NCBI RefSeq assembly: GCF_034090345.1
Contig: NZ_JAXDSS010000023.1
Span: forward strand, 1 to 35,964
Source: Peptoniphilus sp034090345
Lineage (GTDB): Bacteria > Bacillota > Clostridia > Tissierellales > Peptoniphilaceae
Length of the DNA: 35,964 nucleotides
Direction of reading: 5' to 3'
Shown here: in pieces, positions 15,738 to 22,487 of the stretch
Position numbering within the stretch: the first letter of the stretch is position 1
Layout: every line of letters begins with the position of its first letter
The notes under the pieces: generated by a model
Databases searched by the model: none
What the model was told of the DNA's origin: nothing
The model's input: the letters and a program-made list of their open reading frames with translations, nothing else
Program-made: the position numbers and the translations under genes

Positions 15738-16313
15738 CTATTTCTTAATAATTTGATTGAAGCCCAATTCAACTAAAGTATCTCGACCAAACATTGATAT
15801 AGAAACTTTAACTTTACTCTTCTCATAATTTAAAGAGTCTATTTTACCCATGAAACCATTGAAAGGTCCATCAATTACTTTGACTTCTTCTCCAACTTCA
15901 TAGTTTTCATATAACTCTTTGTCATCAGTTACTCCAAGAACTCGTACTTCTTCATCTAAAAGAGGTACAGGTTTAGATCCGGGACCTACAAATCCTGTTA
16001 CTCCTCTAGTATTTCTGACAAGGTACCAAGATTCATCATTCATAATCATCTTCACCAAGACATATGAAGGGAACATTTTTCTCTCTTTGACTTTTCTCTG
16101 TCCATCTTTACTTTCTACATATTCTTCAAGTGGAACTTGGATGTCTAATATATAGTCCTGCATATTTCTATTTTGGACCATTGCTTCCATATTATCTTTT
16201 ACCTTATTTTCGTGTCCTGAGTAAGTATGAATTACATACCATTTTGCCTTATCTTCTTTTTGATATGATTGTTCGTCCTGGTTATTTTTGGGTTCGCGTA
16301 TTTCCTGATCCAA
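15738..16313 (-). CDS. nusG: Transcription termination/antitermination protein NusG
   Basis: NusG binds RNA polymerase and couples elongation with translation or termination. The 191 residues comprise a short acidic N-terminal tail (about 1-23), the NGN domain starting at KWYVIHTYSGHENKVKDNMEA, with FPSYVLVKMIMNDESWYLVRNTRGVTGFVG, and a C-terminal KOW domain (EEVKVIDGPFNGFMGKIDSLN). The start is TTG at 16313, with AGGTGAT just upstream, six bases after the secE stop. No ATG precedes the NGN domain in frame, so the TTG is the best choice. Confidence 0.96.
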   Translation of the reverse strand: MDQEIREPKNNQDEQSYQKEDKAKWYVIHTYSGHENKVKDNMEAMVQNRNMQDYILDIQVPLEEYVESKDGQRKVKERKMFPSYVLVKMIMNDESWYLVRNTRGVTGFVGPGSKPVPLLDEEVRVLGVTDDKELYENYEVGEEVKVIDGPFNGFMGKIDSLNYEKSKVKVSISMFGRDTLVELGFNQIIKK

Positions 16314-16321
16314 AATATCAC

Positions 16322-16540
16322 CTATCCTATGATTAGGTTTAATAAGAACATAACAATCTTATCGTATATTGTAAGAAGAATAGAAAAAGCTATAACTGCT
16401 GTTATTACAATCATAGATAAGTTAACTATTTCTTTCTTTGTAGGCCAAACAACTTTTTTGAATTCTGATTTCACGCCTCTGAAATATTTTCCTAGGCTCT
16501 TGTCTTCTACTTTTTGAACAGACTCCTTGCTAGTTGCCAT
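16322..16540 (-). CDS. secE: Preprotein translocase subunit SecE
   Basis: SecE is the small clamp subunit of the SecYEG channel. The 72 residues have the conserved amphipathic segment YFRGVKSEFKKVVWPTKKEIVNLS (about 19-42) followed by one membrane helix (about 43-68), typical of the short Gram-positive form. AGGACG lies before the ATG. It is encoded between rpmG and nusG. Confidence 0.97.
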   Translation of the reverse strand: MATSKESVQKVEDKSLGKYFRGVKSEFKKVVWPTKKEIVNLSMIVITAVIAFSILLTIYDKIVMFLLNLIIG

Positions 16541-16558
16541 TTCGTCCTCCTATTAAAG

Positions 16559-16708
16559 TTACTTAGTCTCCTTATGAGTTGTATGCTCCTTACAGAACTT
16601 ACAATACTTCTTTAGTTCTAACCTTTCAGTGGTATTCTTCTTGTTCTTATAAGTGACATAATTTCTTTGTTTACATTGTGTACACTCTAAAACCACTCTA
16701 TCAGCCAT
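16559..16708 (-). CDS. rpmG: 50S ribosomal protein L33
   Basis: This 49-residue protein begins MADRVVLECTQCKQRNYVTY and ends KETK. Two Cys pairs (CTQC at 9-12 and CKFC at 36-39) make it the zinc-binding C+ form of L33. Zinc-independent C- copies often exist elsewhere in Firmicutes and replace it under zinc starvation. AGGAGGTG precedes the ATG. It opens the rpmG-secE-nusG-rplK-rplA operon and is preceded by a terminator-like hairpin in its leader. Confidence 0.96.
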   Translation of the reverse strand: MADRVVLECTQCKQRNYVTYKNKKNTTERLELKKYCKFCKEHTTHKETK

Positions 16709-16722
16709 AAAAACACCTCCTA

Positions 16723-16748
16723 TAAAAAAGGGCCTCTTGAGAGCCCTT
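16723..16748 (-). terminator. Terminator-like hairpin in the rpmG leader
   Basis: AAGGGC and CTC (16728-16736) pair with GAG and GCCCTT (16739-16748, one bulged base), followed on the minus strand by six Ts and then the ribosome site. No minus-strand gene lies upstream that would need terminating, and a promoter is found just before it at 16785-16813. It therefore probably acts as an attenuator of the operon. A small inverted repeat, GGTCA-N-TGACC (16752-16762), precedes it. Confidence 0.72.
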
Positions 16749-16784
16749 GCTGGTCAATGACCTTCGTGTTAAATTTACTTATGT

Positions 16785-16813
16785 ATGTTATCATAAATTA
16801 CTTGATTTGTAAA
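16785..16813 (-). promoter_or_regulatory. Promoter of rpmG-secE-nusG-rplK-rplA
   Basis: TTTACA (complement of 16808-16813), a 17-base spacer and TAACAT (complement of 16785-16790). The leader to rpmG would be about 70 bases. The region 16709-17119 holds this promoter and attenuator and, divergently, the thiamine promoter and riboswitch; nothing else was seen. Confidence 0.75.
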
Positions 16814-16946
16814 GTATTATTCATAAATAAAGCCGATGATTGCACTGTTTTAACTACATTCAATCAGATTAAATAAAAATATTTCCAAGTTGTATACATC
16901 CAATTAAATTTAATAAAAATTATATACCCATTATTTATATTGAACA

Positions 16947-16975
16947 TTGAGAATACGTTATTTTTATGCTACTAT
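16947..16975 (+). promoter_or_regulatory. Promoter of the thiamine salvage operon
   Basis: TTGAGA (16947-16952), 17 bases and TACTAT (16970-16975), placing the transcript start just before the TPP aptamer. Confidence 0.75.
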
Positions 16976-16982
16976 TTAAATA

Positions 16983-17063
16983 TGCAGGGGGACTCTATGA
17001 GTTGAGAAGGCTAAAACCTGACCCTTAGAACCTGTCGGTTAACACCGTGGAAGGAAGCATTAC
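16983..17063 (+). ncRNA. TPP riboswitch (THI element)
   Basis: The aptamer shows the conserved core: GGGGGACT near its 5' end, GTTGAGAAGG at about 17001-17010, ACCCTTAGAACCTG at about 17021-17034 and CCGTGGAAGGAAGC near the 3' end. These are the CUGAGA-like and ACCUGAUCUGG-like parts that bind thiamine pyrophosphate. With the terminator at 17080-17100 it should switch off thiM-thiE-thiW when TPP is plentiful. Confidence 0.95.
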
Positions 17064-17079
17064 ATAATTTTTGCATGCT

Positions 17080-17104
17080 TACTCCCACAGGGAGTATTTT
17101 TTAT
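17080..17104 (+). terminator. Riboswitch expression-platform terminator
   Basis: TACTCCC and GGGAGTA (17080-17086 with 17090-17096) form a tight stem with a three-base loop followed by a run of Ts, right before the thiM ribosome site. Confidence 0.9.
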
Positions 17105-17119
17105 TTTAAGGAGACTTTA

Positions 17120-17917
17120 ATGGAAAAAATTTTTAAAATGGAACTTAAAACCATAAGAGAAAAAAGACCTTTAATCGAGTGTCTTACAAACAATGTCACA
17201 ATAAATGACGTTGCCAATGCCATACTTGCCATAGGTGCCTCGCCTATCATGGCTCACTCAGTGTTAGAACTTGAAGATATTATAAAAAATTCAGGATCTG
17301 TCTATGTGAATCTCGGCGGAATATGTGAACAGTCTTTAAAAGAAATGAGATTTGCCGCAAAAATGGCAGAAAAATATCAAAAGCCACTAGTGCTTGATGC
17401 AGTTGGTTCCGGAAGCTCTTCAATAAGAAATGACTTTACAGATGAATTTATAAAAAATAAAATTTCTATAATTCACGGCAATTACTCAGAAATATCTTAC
17501 ATAGTAAACAAATCTTCAAACTCTAAAGGAGTTGATGCATCTTTTGATGAATCAGTCTCAATGATAGATGTTGCAATAAAAGCAAGTCAAATTACAAATT
17601 CAGTTATTGTAGCTACCGGAAAAATTGATTATGTAACCGATGGCAAAACTTGCTACTCAGTTGATAACGGCGTTGAAGAAATGCAATTGGTAACAGGTTG
17701 TGGTTGTATGCTAACCGGACTTCTATCAGCCGGAGCAGCTGCAACAGATAACTTTTTAGAATCTGCTCTTACAATAACAACACTCATGTCCGTAGCTGGT
17801 GAACGAGCAAAGAATGGAATGCGTGGTCTTGGAGATTTCCATATAAATTTAATTAACGAGCTATCTACAATTAATTACAAAATTTTGAAAGAAGGTGCGA
17901 AAATTGAAAAGTGTTGA
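17120..17917 (+). CDS. thiM: Hydroxyethylthiazole kinase
   Basis: ThiM phosphorylates hydroxyethylthiazole, the salvage entry for the thiazole half of thiamine. The 265 residues have the family pattern LTNNVTINDVANAILAIGASPIM (residues about 23-45), PLVLDAVGSGSS, IIHGNYSEI, and the ATP/active-site loop VTGCGCMLTGLLSAG. The ATG at 17120 follows AAGGAG; the earlier ATG at 17075 lies in the riboswitch terminator and is rejected. It overlaps thiE at its 3' end. ThiD is not in this operon. Confidence 0.95.
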   Translation: MEKIFKMELKTIREKRPLIECLTNNVTINDVANAILAIGASPIMAHSVLELEDIIKNSGSVYVNLGGICEQSLKEMRFAAKMAEKYQKPLVLDAVGSGSSSIRNDFTDEFIKNKISIIHGNYSEISYIVNKSSNSKGVDASFDESVSMIDVAIKASQITNSVIVATGKIDYVTDGKTCYSVDNGVEEMQLVTGCGCMLTGLLSAGAAATDNFLESALTITTLMSVAGERAKNGMRGLGDFHINLINELSTINYKILKEGAKIEKC

Positions 17918-18551
17918 TTATTCAATCTATCTTGTAACAGATAGATCCCTTATGACCGGAGATAATTTATTAAATGCAGTTGAAGAATCTTTAAATGGCG
18001 GAACTAAATTAGTGCAGCTTAGAGAAAAAAACGCCACTACTCGTGAATTTTTAGAATTAGCTGTAGAATTAAAAGAACTTTGCCATAGATATAATGCTAA
18101 ATTATTGATTAATGACAGAATAGATATAGCACTTGCTGTCGATGCAGATGGAGTTCACCTGGGACAAACTGATATCCCCGCTGATATAGCAAGAAAAATC
18201 CTCGGAGAAGATAAAATTATAGGTATCAGTGCTCAAACCATTGATAGAGCAAGAGAAGCTGAGTCTCTAGGTGCTGATTACATTGGAGTTGGCGCAGTTT
18301 TCCCAACTAAAACTAAAGACGTAATACACGATATGAATCCTGAAATTTTGAGCTCAGTTGCAGCTTCTGTAAGTATCCCTGTAGTTGCAATAGGAGGAAT
18401 AAACAGAACGACAATAGATAATTTAAAAGACATAGATGTTGCTGGGTATGCAATAGTCACCGGAATACTAATGGCAGAAGATAAAAAATATGAAACTGAA
18501 TACCTATTAAAAAAATATAGAGAAAATACGAGGGCATTTAATGCAAAATAA
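17904..18551 (+). CDS. thiE: Thiamine-phosphate synthase
   Basis: ThiE joins hydroxymethylpyrimidine pyrophosphate with hydroxyethylthiazole phosphate to make thiamine phosphate. The 215-residue TIM barrel shows YLVTDRSLMTGDNLL, GGTKLVQLREKNATTREFLELA, AKLLINDRIDIALAVDADGVHLGQTDIP and ADYIGVGAVFPTKTKD with the phosphate-binding end VVAIGGINRTTIDNL. I prefer the TTG at 17904, six bases after AGAAGGTG; the GTG at 17895 lies inside that site but would add three residues. Its start overlaps thiM by 14 bases and its end overlaps thiW by 11. Confidence 0.94.
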   Translation: MKSVDYSIYLVTDRSLMTGDNLLNAVEESLNGGTKLVQLREKNATTREFLELAVELKELCHRYNAKLLINDRIDIALAVDADGVHLGQTDIPADIARKILGEDKIIGISAQTIDRAREAESLGADYIGVGAVFPTKTKDVIHDMNPEILSSVAASVSIPVVAIGGINRTTIDNLKDIDVAGYAIVTGILMAEDKKYETEYLLKKYRENTRAFNAK

Positions 18552-19044
18552 TAAATTAAAGAAGATGATTTTAGCAGCGCTTTTTGCTGCAATTAACATA
18601 GCTGTTTCAAGCGTGGCATTTATAACAAACTTTGTTCCATTTCAGCATGCTACAAATGTAGTCGGAACAGTTTTCTTAGGTTCAACTTATAATTTGGCAC
18701 AAGCTTTTATCAGCGGTACAGTTCGTATGTTTATTCTCGGCAGGCCTTTTACAGCTTACACCGGCGCTGTCTTCGGCGCTGTACTATCTGCTATTCTATA
18801 TGAAAAGACAAAATCACTTTTTGCAGCCGGCATTGGAGAAATTTTTGGAACCGGTGTAATAGGAGCCTTAATTTCATACTATCCTATGAGATATCTTTTC
18901 ACTTATCCGGGTCTAAAACTTGATAATGAACCATTTTGGTTTTTTATGCCAATGTGGATTCCGGCTACTATTACGGGAAGTATTGTTGGAATAATAATAG
19001 CTAAAATACTTTTAAAAGCAAACTTATTTAACAAGCTAGTATAA
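18541..19044 (+). CDS. thiW: ThiW, thiamine-precursor ECF transporter substrate-binding subunit
   Basis: This 167-residue membrane protein has about five hydrophobic helices and the ThiW-like motif MILAALFAAINIAVSSVAFI with PFQHATNVVGTVFLG. ThiW is an energy-coupling-factor S component thought to bind the thiazole precursor and to use a shared energising module encoded elsewhere. It is the third gene of the TPP-riboswitch operon, next to thiM, the kinase for that precursor, which supports the assignment. Confidence 0.9.
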   Translation: MQNNKLKKMILAALFAAINIAVSSVAFITNFVPFQHATNVVGTVFLGSTYNLAQAFISGTVRMFILGRPFTAYTGAVFGAVLSAILYEKTKSLFAAGIGEIFGTGVIGALISYYPMRYLFTYPGLKLDNEPFWFFMPMWIPATITGSIVGIIIAKILLKANLFNKLV

Positions 19045-19080
19045 ATTTGATATTTCTTAAACAACATTTTAAATAGACTA

Positions 19081-19116
19081 AAAAAGATAGTGCAAAATTT
19101 TAAACACTATCTTTTT
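19081..19116. terminator. Bidirectional terminator thiW / alcohol dehydrogenase
   Basis: A perfect 12-bp stem (19081-19092 with 19105-19116) has A-runs on its left and T-runs on its right, so it can end both convergent transcripts. Confidence 0.85.
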
Positions 19117-19125
19117 AAATTTAAA

Positions 19126-20274
19126 TTAAAAATCTATTTTTTTTCCATAGTAAGCTGCTGTGTAAATTTTCTTGATATCTTCAGGGCTGGTCTTTCTTGG
19201 ATTAGTTAGAGTACAAGCATCTGCAAATGCATTCGCTGACATTGTATCTAGAACTTCAAGGAATTTATCTTCTTCAATTACTGTATTCTTTCCATCTTTA
19301 ATGTTCAATGTCAATCCAACAGCTTCGTTAAGTTTTCTAACTTCTTCTGCTATATCATCTATTCTTAAAATATCTTCTAGCATATCATAACTATCACTTT
19401 CTTTTCTATTGTAGTCGATGACATATGGTAACATTATTGCATTTGCTTCCCCATGAGTTAAATGGAATATTCCACCAATCTTATGAGCCATACTGTGTAC
19501 AATACCCAGCGAACAATTTGAGAATGCCATACCTGCAAGAGTTGAAGCATCATGCATTTTAGTTCTTGCTTCCATATCATCTCCATCTTTAACTGCTCTT
19601 TCAAGATATTTAAGAACTAACTCAACCGCTTTAATTGCCAAAGGAGTTGTATAATCATCAGCGGCAGTTGAAGCAATTGCTTCAATAGCGTGAGTCATAA
19701 CATCCATACCTGTTTGAGCTGTGATAAGTGGTGGCATTTTTTGCGGTAGTCTTGGGTCTATAATCGCTATGTCTGGAACAAAATCAGGATGTACTAACGG
19801 ATACTTGATTTGTTTCACCGGATCAGTTATTACAGAAAAAGCTGTGATTTCAGAAGCTGTTCCTGAAGTTGAAGGTATACATACCATTCGTGCTTTTTGT
19901 CTTAGTGGTGGATTATCAAAAGAAACTAATTTTTCAAAATCATAGTTTGGATGTTCATAAAATACCCACATAGCTTTTGCCGCATCCATTGCAGAGCCTC
20001 CACCTATGGCAATTATCCAATCAGGGCCAAACTCTTCCATTTTTTTACCGCCCAGAAGACATTCCTCTACAGTTGGGTCAGGATTTACTCCGTCAATAAG
20101 TTGAGTTTCAAATCCAGCAACTTCCAATATCTTAGTAACTTCATCTAAAAAGCCAAAACGCTTCATTGAACTTCCACCAGTTACTAAAGTTGCTCTCTTA
20201 CCTTTCAAAGAAGATAAAACTTCCAATGAATCTTCACCATGTACTATTTTATTAGGTACGCTAAAAATCGCCAT
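19126..20274 (-). CDS. Iron-containing alcohol dehydrogenase
   Basis: This 382-residue group III dehydrogenase reduces an aldehyde to an alcohol (or the reverse) with NAD(P)H. The cofactor loop GGGSAMDAAK is at 91-100. Probable metal ligands are Asp191 and His195 (GMDVMTHAIEA), His260 (GIVHSMAH) and His274 (HLTHGEANAI), so the site is complete. AAGGAGG precedes the ATG. The promoter carries a Rex-like operator, so expression is expected to rise when NADH accumulates. The substrate could be butanol, ethanol or 1,3-propanediol precursors; sequence alone does not choose. Confidence 0.93.
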   Translation of the reverse strand: MAIFSVPNKIVHGEDSLEVLSSLKGKRATLVTGGSSMKRFGFLDEVTKILEVAGFETQLIDGVNPDPTVEECLLGGKKMEEFGPDWIIAIGGGSAMDAAKAMWVFYEHPNYDFEKLVSFDNPPLRQKARMVCIPSTSGTASEITAFSVITDPVKQIKYPLVHPDFVPDIAIIDPRLPQKMPPLITAQTGMDVMTHAIEAIASTAADDYTTPLAIKAVELVLKYLERAVKDGDDMEARTKMHDASTLAGMAFSNCSLGIVHSMAHKIGGIFHLTHGEANAIMLPYVIDYNRKESDSYDMLEDILRIDDIAEEVRKLNEAVGLTLNIKDGKNTVIEEDKFLEVLDTMSANAFADACTLTNPRKTSPEDIKKIYTAAYYGKKIDF

Positions 20275-20310
20275 AACATTTCCTCCTTAATAAAAAACGT
20301 TTTCTTTGTG

Positions 20311-20341
20311 TATGTTAAAAGTTTAACATATTTTTGTTGAA
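20311..20341 (-). promoter_or_regulatory. Alcohol dehydrogenase promoter with Rex-like operator
   Basis: A 20-base inverted repeat (TATGTTAAA-AG-TTTAACATA, 20311-20330) contains TGTTAANNNNTTAACA, matching the clostridial Rex box except for its outermost base on each side. On the minus strand a -10 box TAACAT (complement of 20312-20317) lies within it, and TTCAAC (complement of 20336-20341) is 18 bases upstream. Rex would block the promoter until NADH is high. The match is visible; Rex binding is inferred. Confidence 0.72.
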
Positions 20342-20936
20342 TTTAAAAGTCTTTTATAAAATATTTTTTATTTTTAAGAAACATGACAAGTGATAATAGA
20401 TTGAAATTTATCAACTTATCAAAATAAAAAAGAAATTTATAAATTATTCATATCATTGTCATCAAAACAACAAAAAATAATAAAAAAGCAATAGTCTAAT
20501 AAGTAGATTCCCCAAATAAAAATTTCCATCAGACTATATTCAAGATAATTATTTAAAGATAATAAATTGAGTGAACACTCTGCCAATAAAAATCTTAAAT
20601 TACTGAAATCCTCTAACAATATTTATAGAATAACTTAATAAACTAAAGCTTATTGAGATTTTTAGAAAAATTTGTTATGAGCATAAACAAATCTTTCCTA
20701 TATTAGCTTTAGTATTTTATCTTTGTATGTTTCACCTTATCCCTTGCTTGAAATGTAAATTTACAATATATTTTTCCCTATATCCATTATTAAACGATTA
20801 TTAGGTGTTGCTTGTATATTTCTTTTTCTTTCATGTGTTCTCCTTTTCGTTTTTAGACAAAGTACAAACAGTAAACCTTTTTTTGGTTTACTGTTTCATA
20901 AATTGCTATATTATATCTTATGTTTAATTGTTTGAT
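20342..20936. other. Gene-poor AT-rich stretch
   Basis: No convincing gene. It holds a 60-codon open frame on the minus strand (20437-20619) of low-complexity composition without a ribosome site, and a 14-codon minus-strand frame at 20790-20834 with a good AAGGAG site. A perfect 12-bp inverted repeat follows the methyltransferase gene. It looks like decayed sequence. Confidence 0.5.
20866..20896 (-). terminator. Hairpin after the methyltransferase gene
   Basis: A perfect 12-bp stem (20866-20877 with 20885-20896) with an all-T loop (all-A on the minus strand) lies 40 bases after the stop. No T-run follows on the minus strand, so termination would be weak. It may instead be a transcript-end protector or a remnant of a mobile element. 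Confidence 0.4.
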
Positions 20937-21770
20937 TTAGACAAAGTCAATTTTATTTATAGCCATCTTCATCATATTATCGCCTATCCTTGCAAGTAAA
21001 CGATGAAAGAAGTGAATATTAGGGCTTTTCATATCATTGTAGCCTAACATATATCCCTTTGAGGTAATTTTTATTTTATCCGACCAATTGAGGTCTTGTA
21101 TTGGATTATTTGTATAGAATAACCCTTCTACATCGCTGATTCCCATGCTCTTTAGTGTATTTGACATCATCAGCTTTAAACCGAGCTTGCCTACACTATC
21201 AAAAATCAAACAACCCCCTACATATCTTTTAGAAAGTTCTAAAACTAAATCTTTCACTTCATTTCTCTTAAAATAATGAAATACCCCTGCCGCAAAGAAA
21301 ATAACTCCGTTTAAAACGTCTACTTCGTTCATCCATGAATAATCTTTTAAATCACAGGCAACATTTCTTTCTCTTTCATAATTTGAAATAAGGTGATTAC
21401 GAATCTCTATAACATCATGAAAATCTATATTTACTATCTTACAACTTCCATTATCACAGGCTTTTCCCGTTTCATCCAAGCCGCAACCGAGATTTACAAC
21501 AGTTGCCTTTGGATAAGTCTTTAGATATTCTTTGATTTCCCACATAATATCCAACTGACGCATTGCTGCTTCAAGCGCTCCGAATTCATATAAAAATGAA
21601 TTGTTTTTTTTCTCTAATTCGGAAAAATCATAATCCAATCCATCACACAGATTCTTTGCAAAAATATCTGTATAGAGTTCAGGAAATTTTTCAGAACACA
21701 TTTTTCTACCATATAGCGGCACAAACAATGTTTCCTGAACGGTATTCTTTTCTATCTTTACTTTTTGTAT
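20937..21770 (-). CDS. SAM-dependent methyltransferase, leucine carboxyl methyltransferase-like
   Basis: This class I methyltransferase has the SAM-binding motif TVVNLGCGLDETGKACDNG (the VVNLGCGLD core), an acidic residue pair DFHDV and the late motif GVIFFAAGVFHYF, typical of the LCM/PKS-tailoring type (Tcmp-P-like). The target is unknown. The frame is open up to ATA at 21770, giving 277 residues; ATA is nine bases after AGGAGGTG, and the residues from there (QKVKIEKNTVQETLFVPLYGRK) look like the true N terminus. A fallback start is TTG at 21728 (263 residues), which has no ribosome site. See findings for the start anomaly. Confidence 0.7.
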   Translation of the reverse strand: MQKVKIEKNTVQETLFVPLYGRKMCSEKFPELYTDIFAKNLCDGLDYDFSELEKKNNSFLYEFGALEAAMRQLDIMWEIKEYLKTYPKATVVNLGCGLDETGKACDNGSCKIVNIDFHDVIEIRNHLISNYERERNVACDLKDYSWMNEVDVLNGVIFFAAGVFHYFKRNEVKDLVLELSKRYVGGCLIFDSVGKLGLKLMMSNTLKSMGISDVEGLFYTNNPIQDLNWSDKIKITSKGYMLGYNDMKSPNIHFFHRLLARIGDNMMKMAINKIDFV

Positions 21771-21836
21771 TTCAACACACCTCCTTGAGTTAATTAAAAT
21801 TTTATTTCACTCAACCTTTATTATAAAATATCATAT

Positions 21837-22120
21837 TTAAACCAAGTTATATAGATCTGACTCATTACTTTTCATCTTTTTTAGTACATTTGAAGCTTCC
21901 TGTAACTACTCTATAAAGATTTTAACTTTTTCTGCTTAACCCACTTCTTTCGTATATCTATGATTTTAAAATATATCTTGTCTTTTCTTTCTTAGTTGAT
22001 TCATGAAATACTGCTTTTCCTATTTTAATATGAAAACTACTTCCTTCCCCAATTTTTATTATTTTCTCTGTCCCTAAGAGGTTAACCCTTTCGGAAAATT
22101 AGTTAAATTTGATATTGCAG
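21837..22120 (-). pseudogene. Possible remnant upstream of the methyltransferase
   Basis: On the minus strand one frame reads about 40 residues with a protein-like composition (ending FHESTKKEKTRYILKS, near 21970-22100). Another short frame reads LQEASNVLKKMKSNESD up to a stop at 21837-21839, after an in-frame stop. They look like pieces of a decayed gene, perhaps a small regulator, but the family is not recognisable. Chance open frames in AT-rich DNA remain possible. Bases 21771-22248 otherwise hold only the methyltransferase leader (TATAAT at the complement of 21820-21825) and the rubredoxin leader. Confidence 0.25.
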
Positions 22121-22248
22121 TTTGAGCAAAATATTTTTAACGAAAATATATTTTCTCTATATCTATAATTTTTAGTTATATTTAAAATTTTGTGGGTAAT
22201 AATTAACTATAAATTTTAAATATTTAAATTATGAAAGGAGAACACCCC

Positions 22249-22413
22249 ATGCAAAAATTTGAATGTACACTTTGTGGATATATATATGATCCAGCTTTAG
22301 GAGATCCTGATAATGGCGTTGAACCTAACACAGCATTTGAAGATGTTTCTGAAGATTGGGTTTGCCCACTTTGCGGAGCTGGAAAAGAAGACTTTGAAAT
22401 TTACGAAGACTAA
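22249..22413 (+). CDS. Rubredoxin
   Basis: A 54-residue electron carrier with one iron bound by four Cys: CTLCGY near the start and CPLCGAGKEDFE near the end, with the acidic surface and aromatic residues (W in EDWVCPL) of the family. I chose the ATG at 22249, preceded by AAAGGAG; the upstream ATG at 22231 would give an extra six residues. It probably serves peroxide or superoxide detoxification in an anaerobe, but no partner gene is adjacent. It stands alone and ends at its own terminator. Confidence 0.96.
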   Translation: MQKFECTLCGYIYDPALGDPDNGVEPNTAFEDVSEDWVCPLCGAGKEDFEIYED

Positions 22414-22424
22414 TTAAAAATTTT

Positions 22425-22451
22425 AAGAGCGCTAGTCGCTCTTATTTTTTT
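22425..22451 (+). terminator. Terminator of rubredoxin
   Basis: AAGAGCG (22425-22431) pairs with CGCTCTT (22437-22443), followed by seven Ts. Confidence 0.9.
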
Positions 22452-22458
22452 GCACAAA

Positions 22459-22487
22459 ATAAAAAGCTATGGATTTTCTCCATAACT
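22459..22487 (-). terminator. Terminator of murA
   Basis: Stem 22465-22473 with 22479-22487 (one G-U pair on the minus strand) ends in a T-rich tract, immediately after the murA stop. Confidence 0.8.

Noticed and set aside
16709..17119. tRNA gene near rpmG, as in some genomes
   Set aside because: No cloverleaf or CCA-type end was found; the sequence is explained by two promoters, an attenuator and a TPP riboswitch.
20437..20619. 60-codon open frame on the minus strand
   Set aside because: Low-complexity Phe/Leu/Asn/Asp composition, no ribosome site and no family resemblance; it looks like a chance frame in AT-rich DNA.
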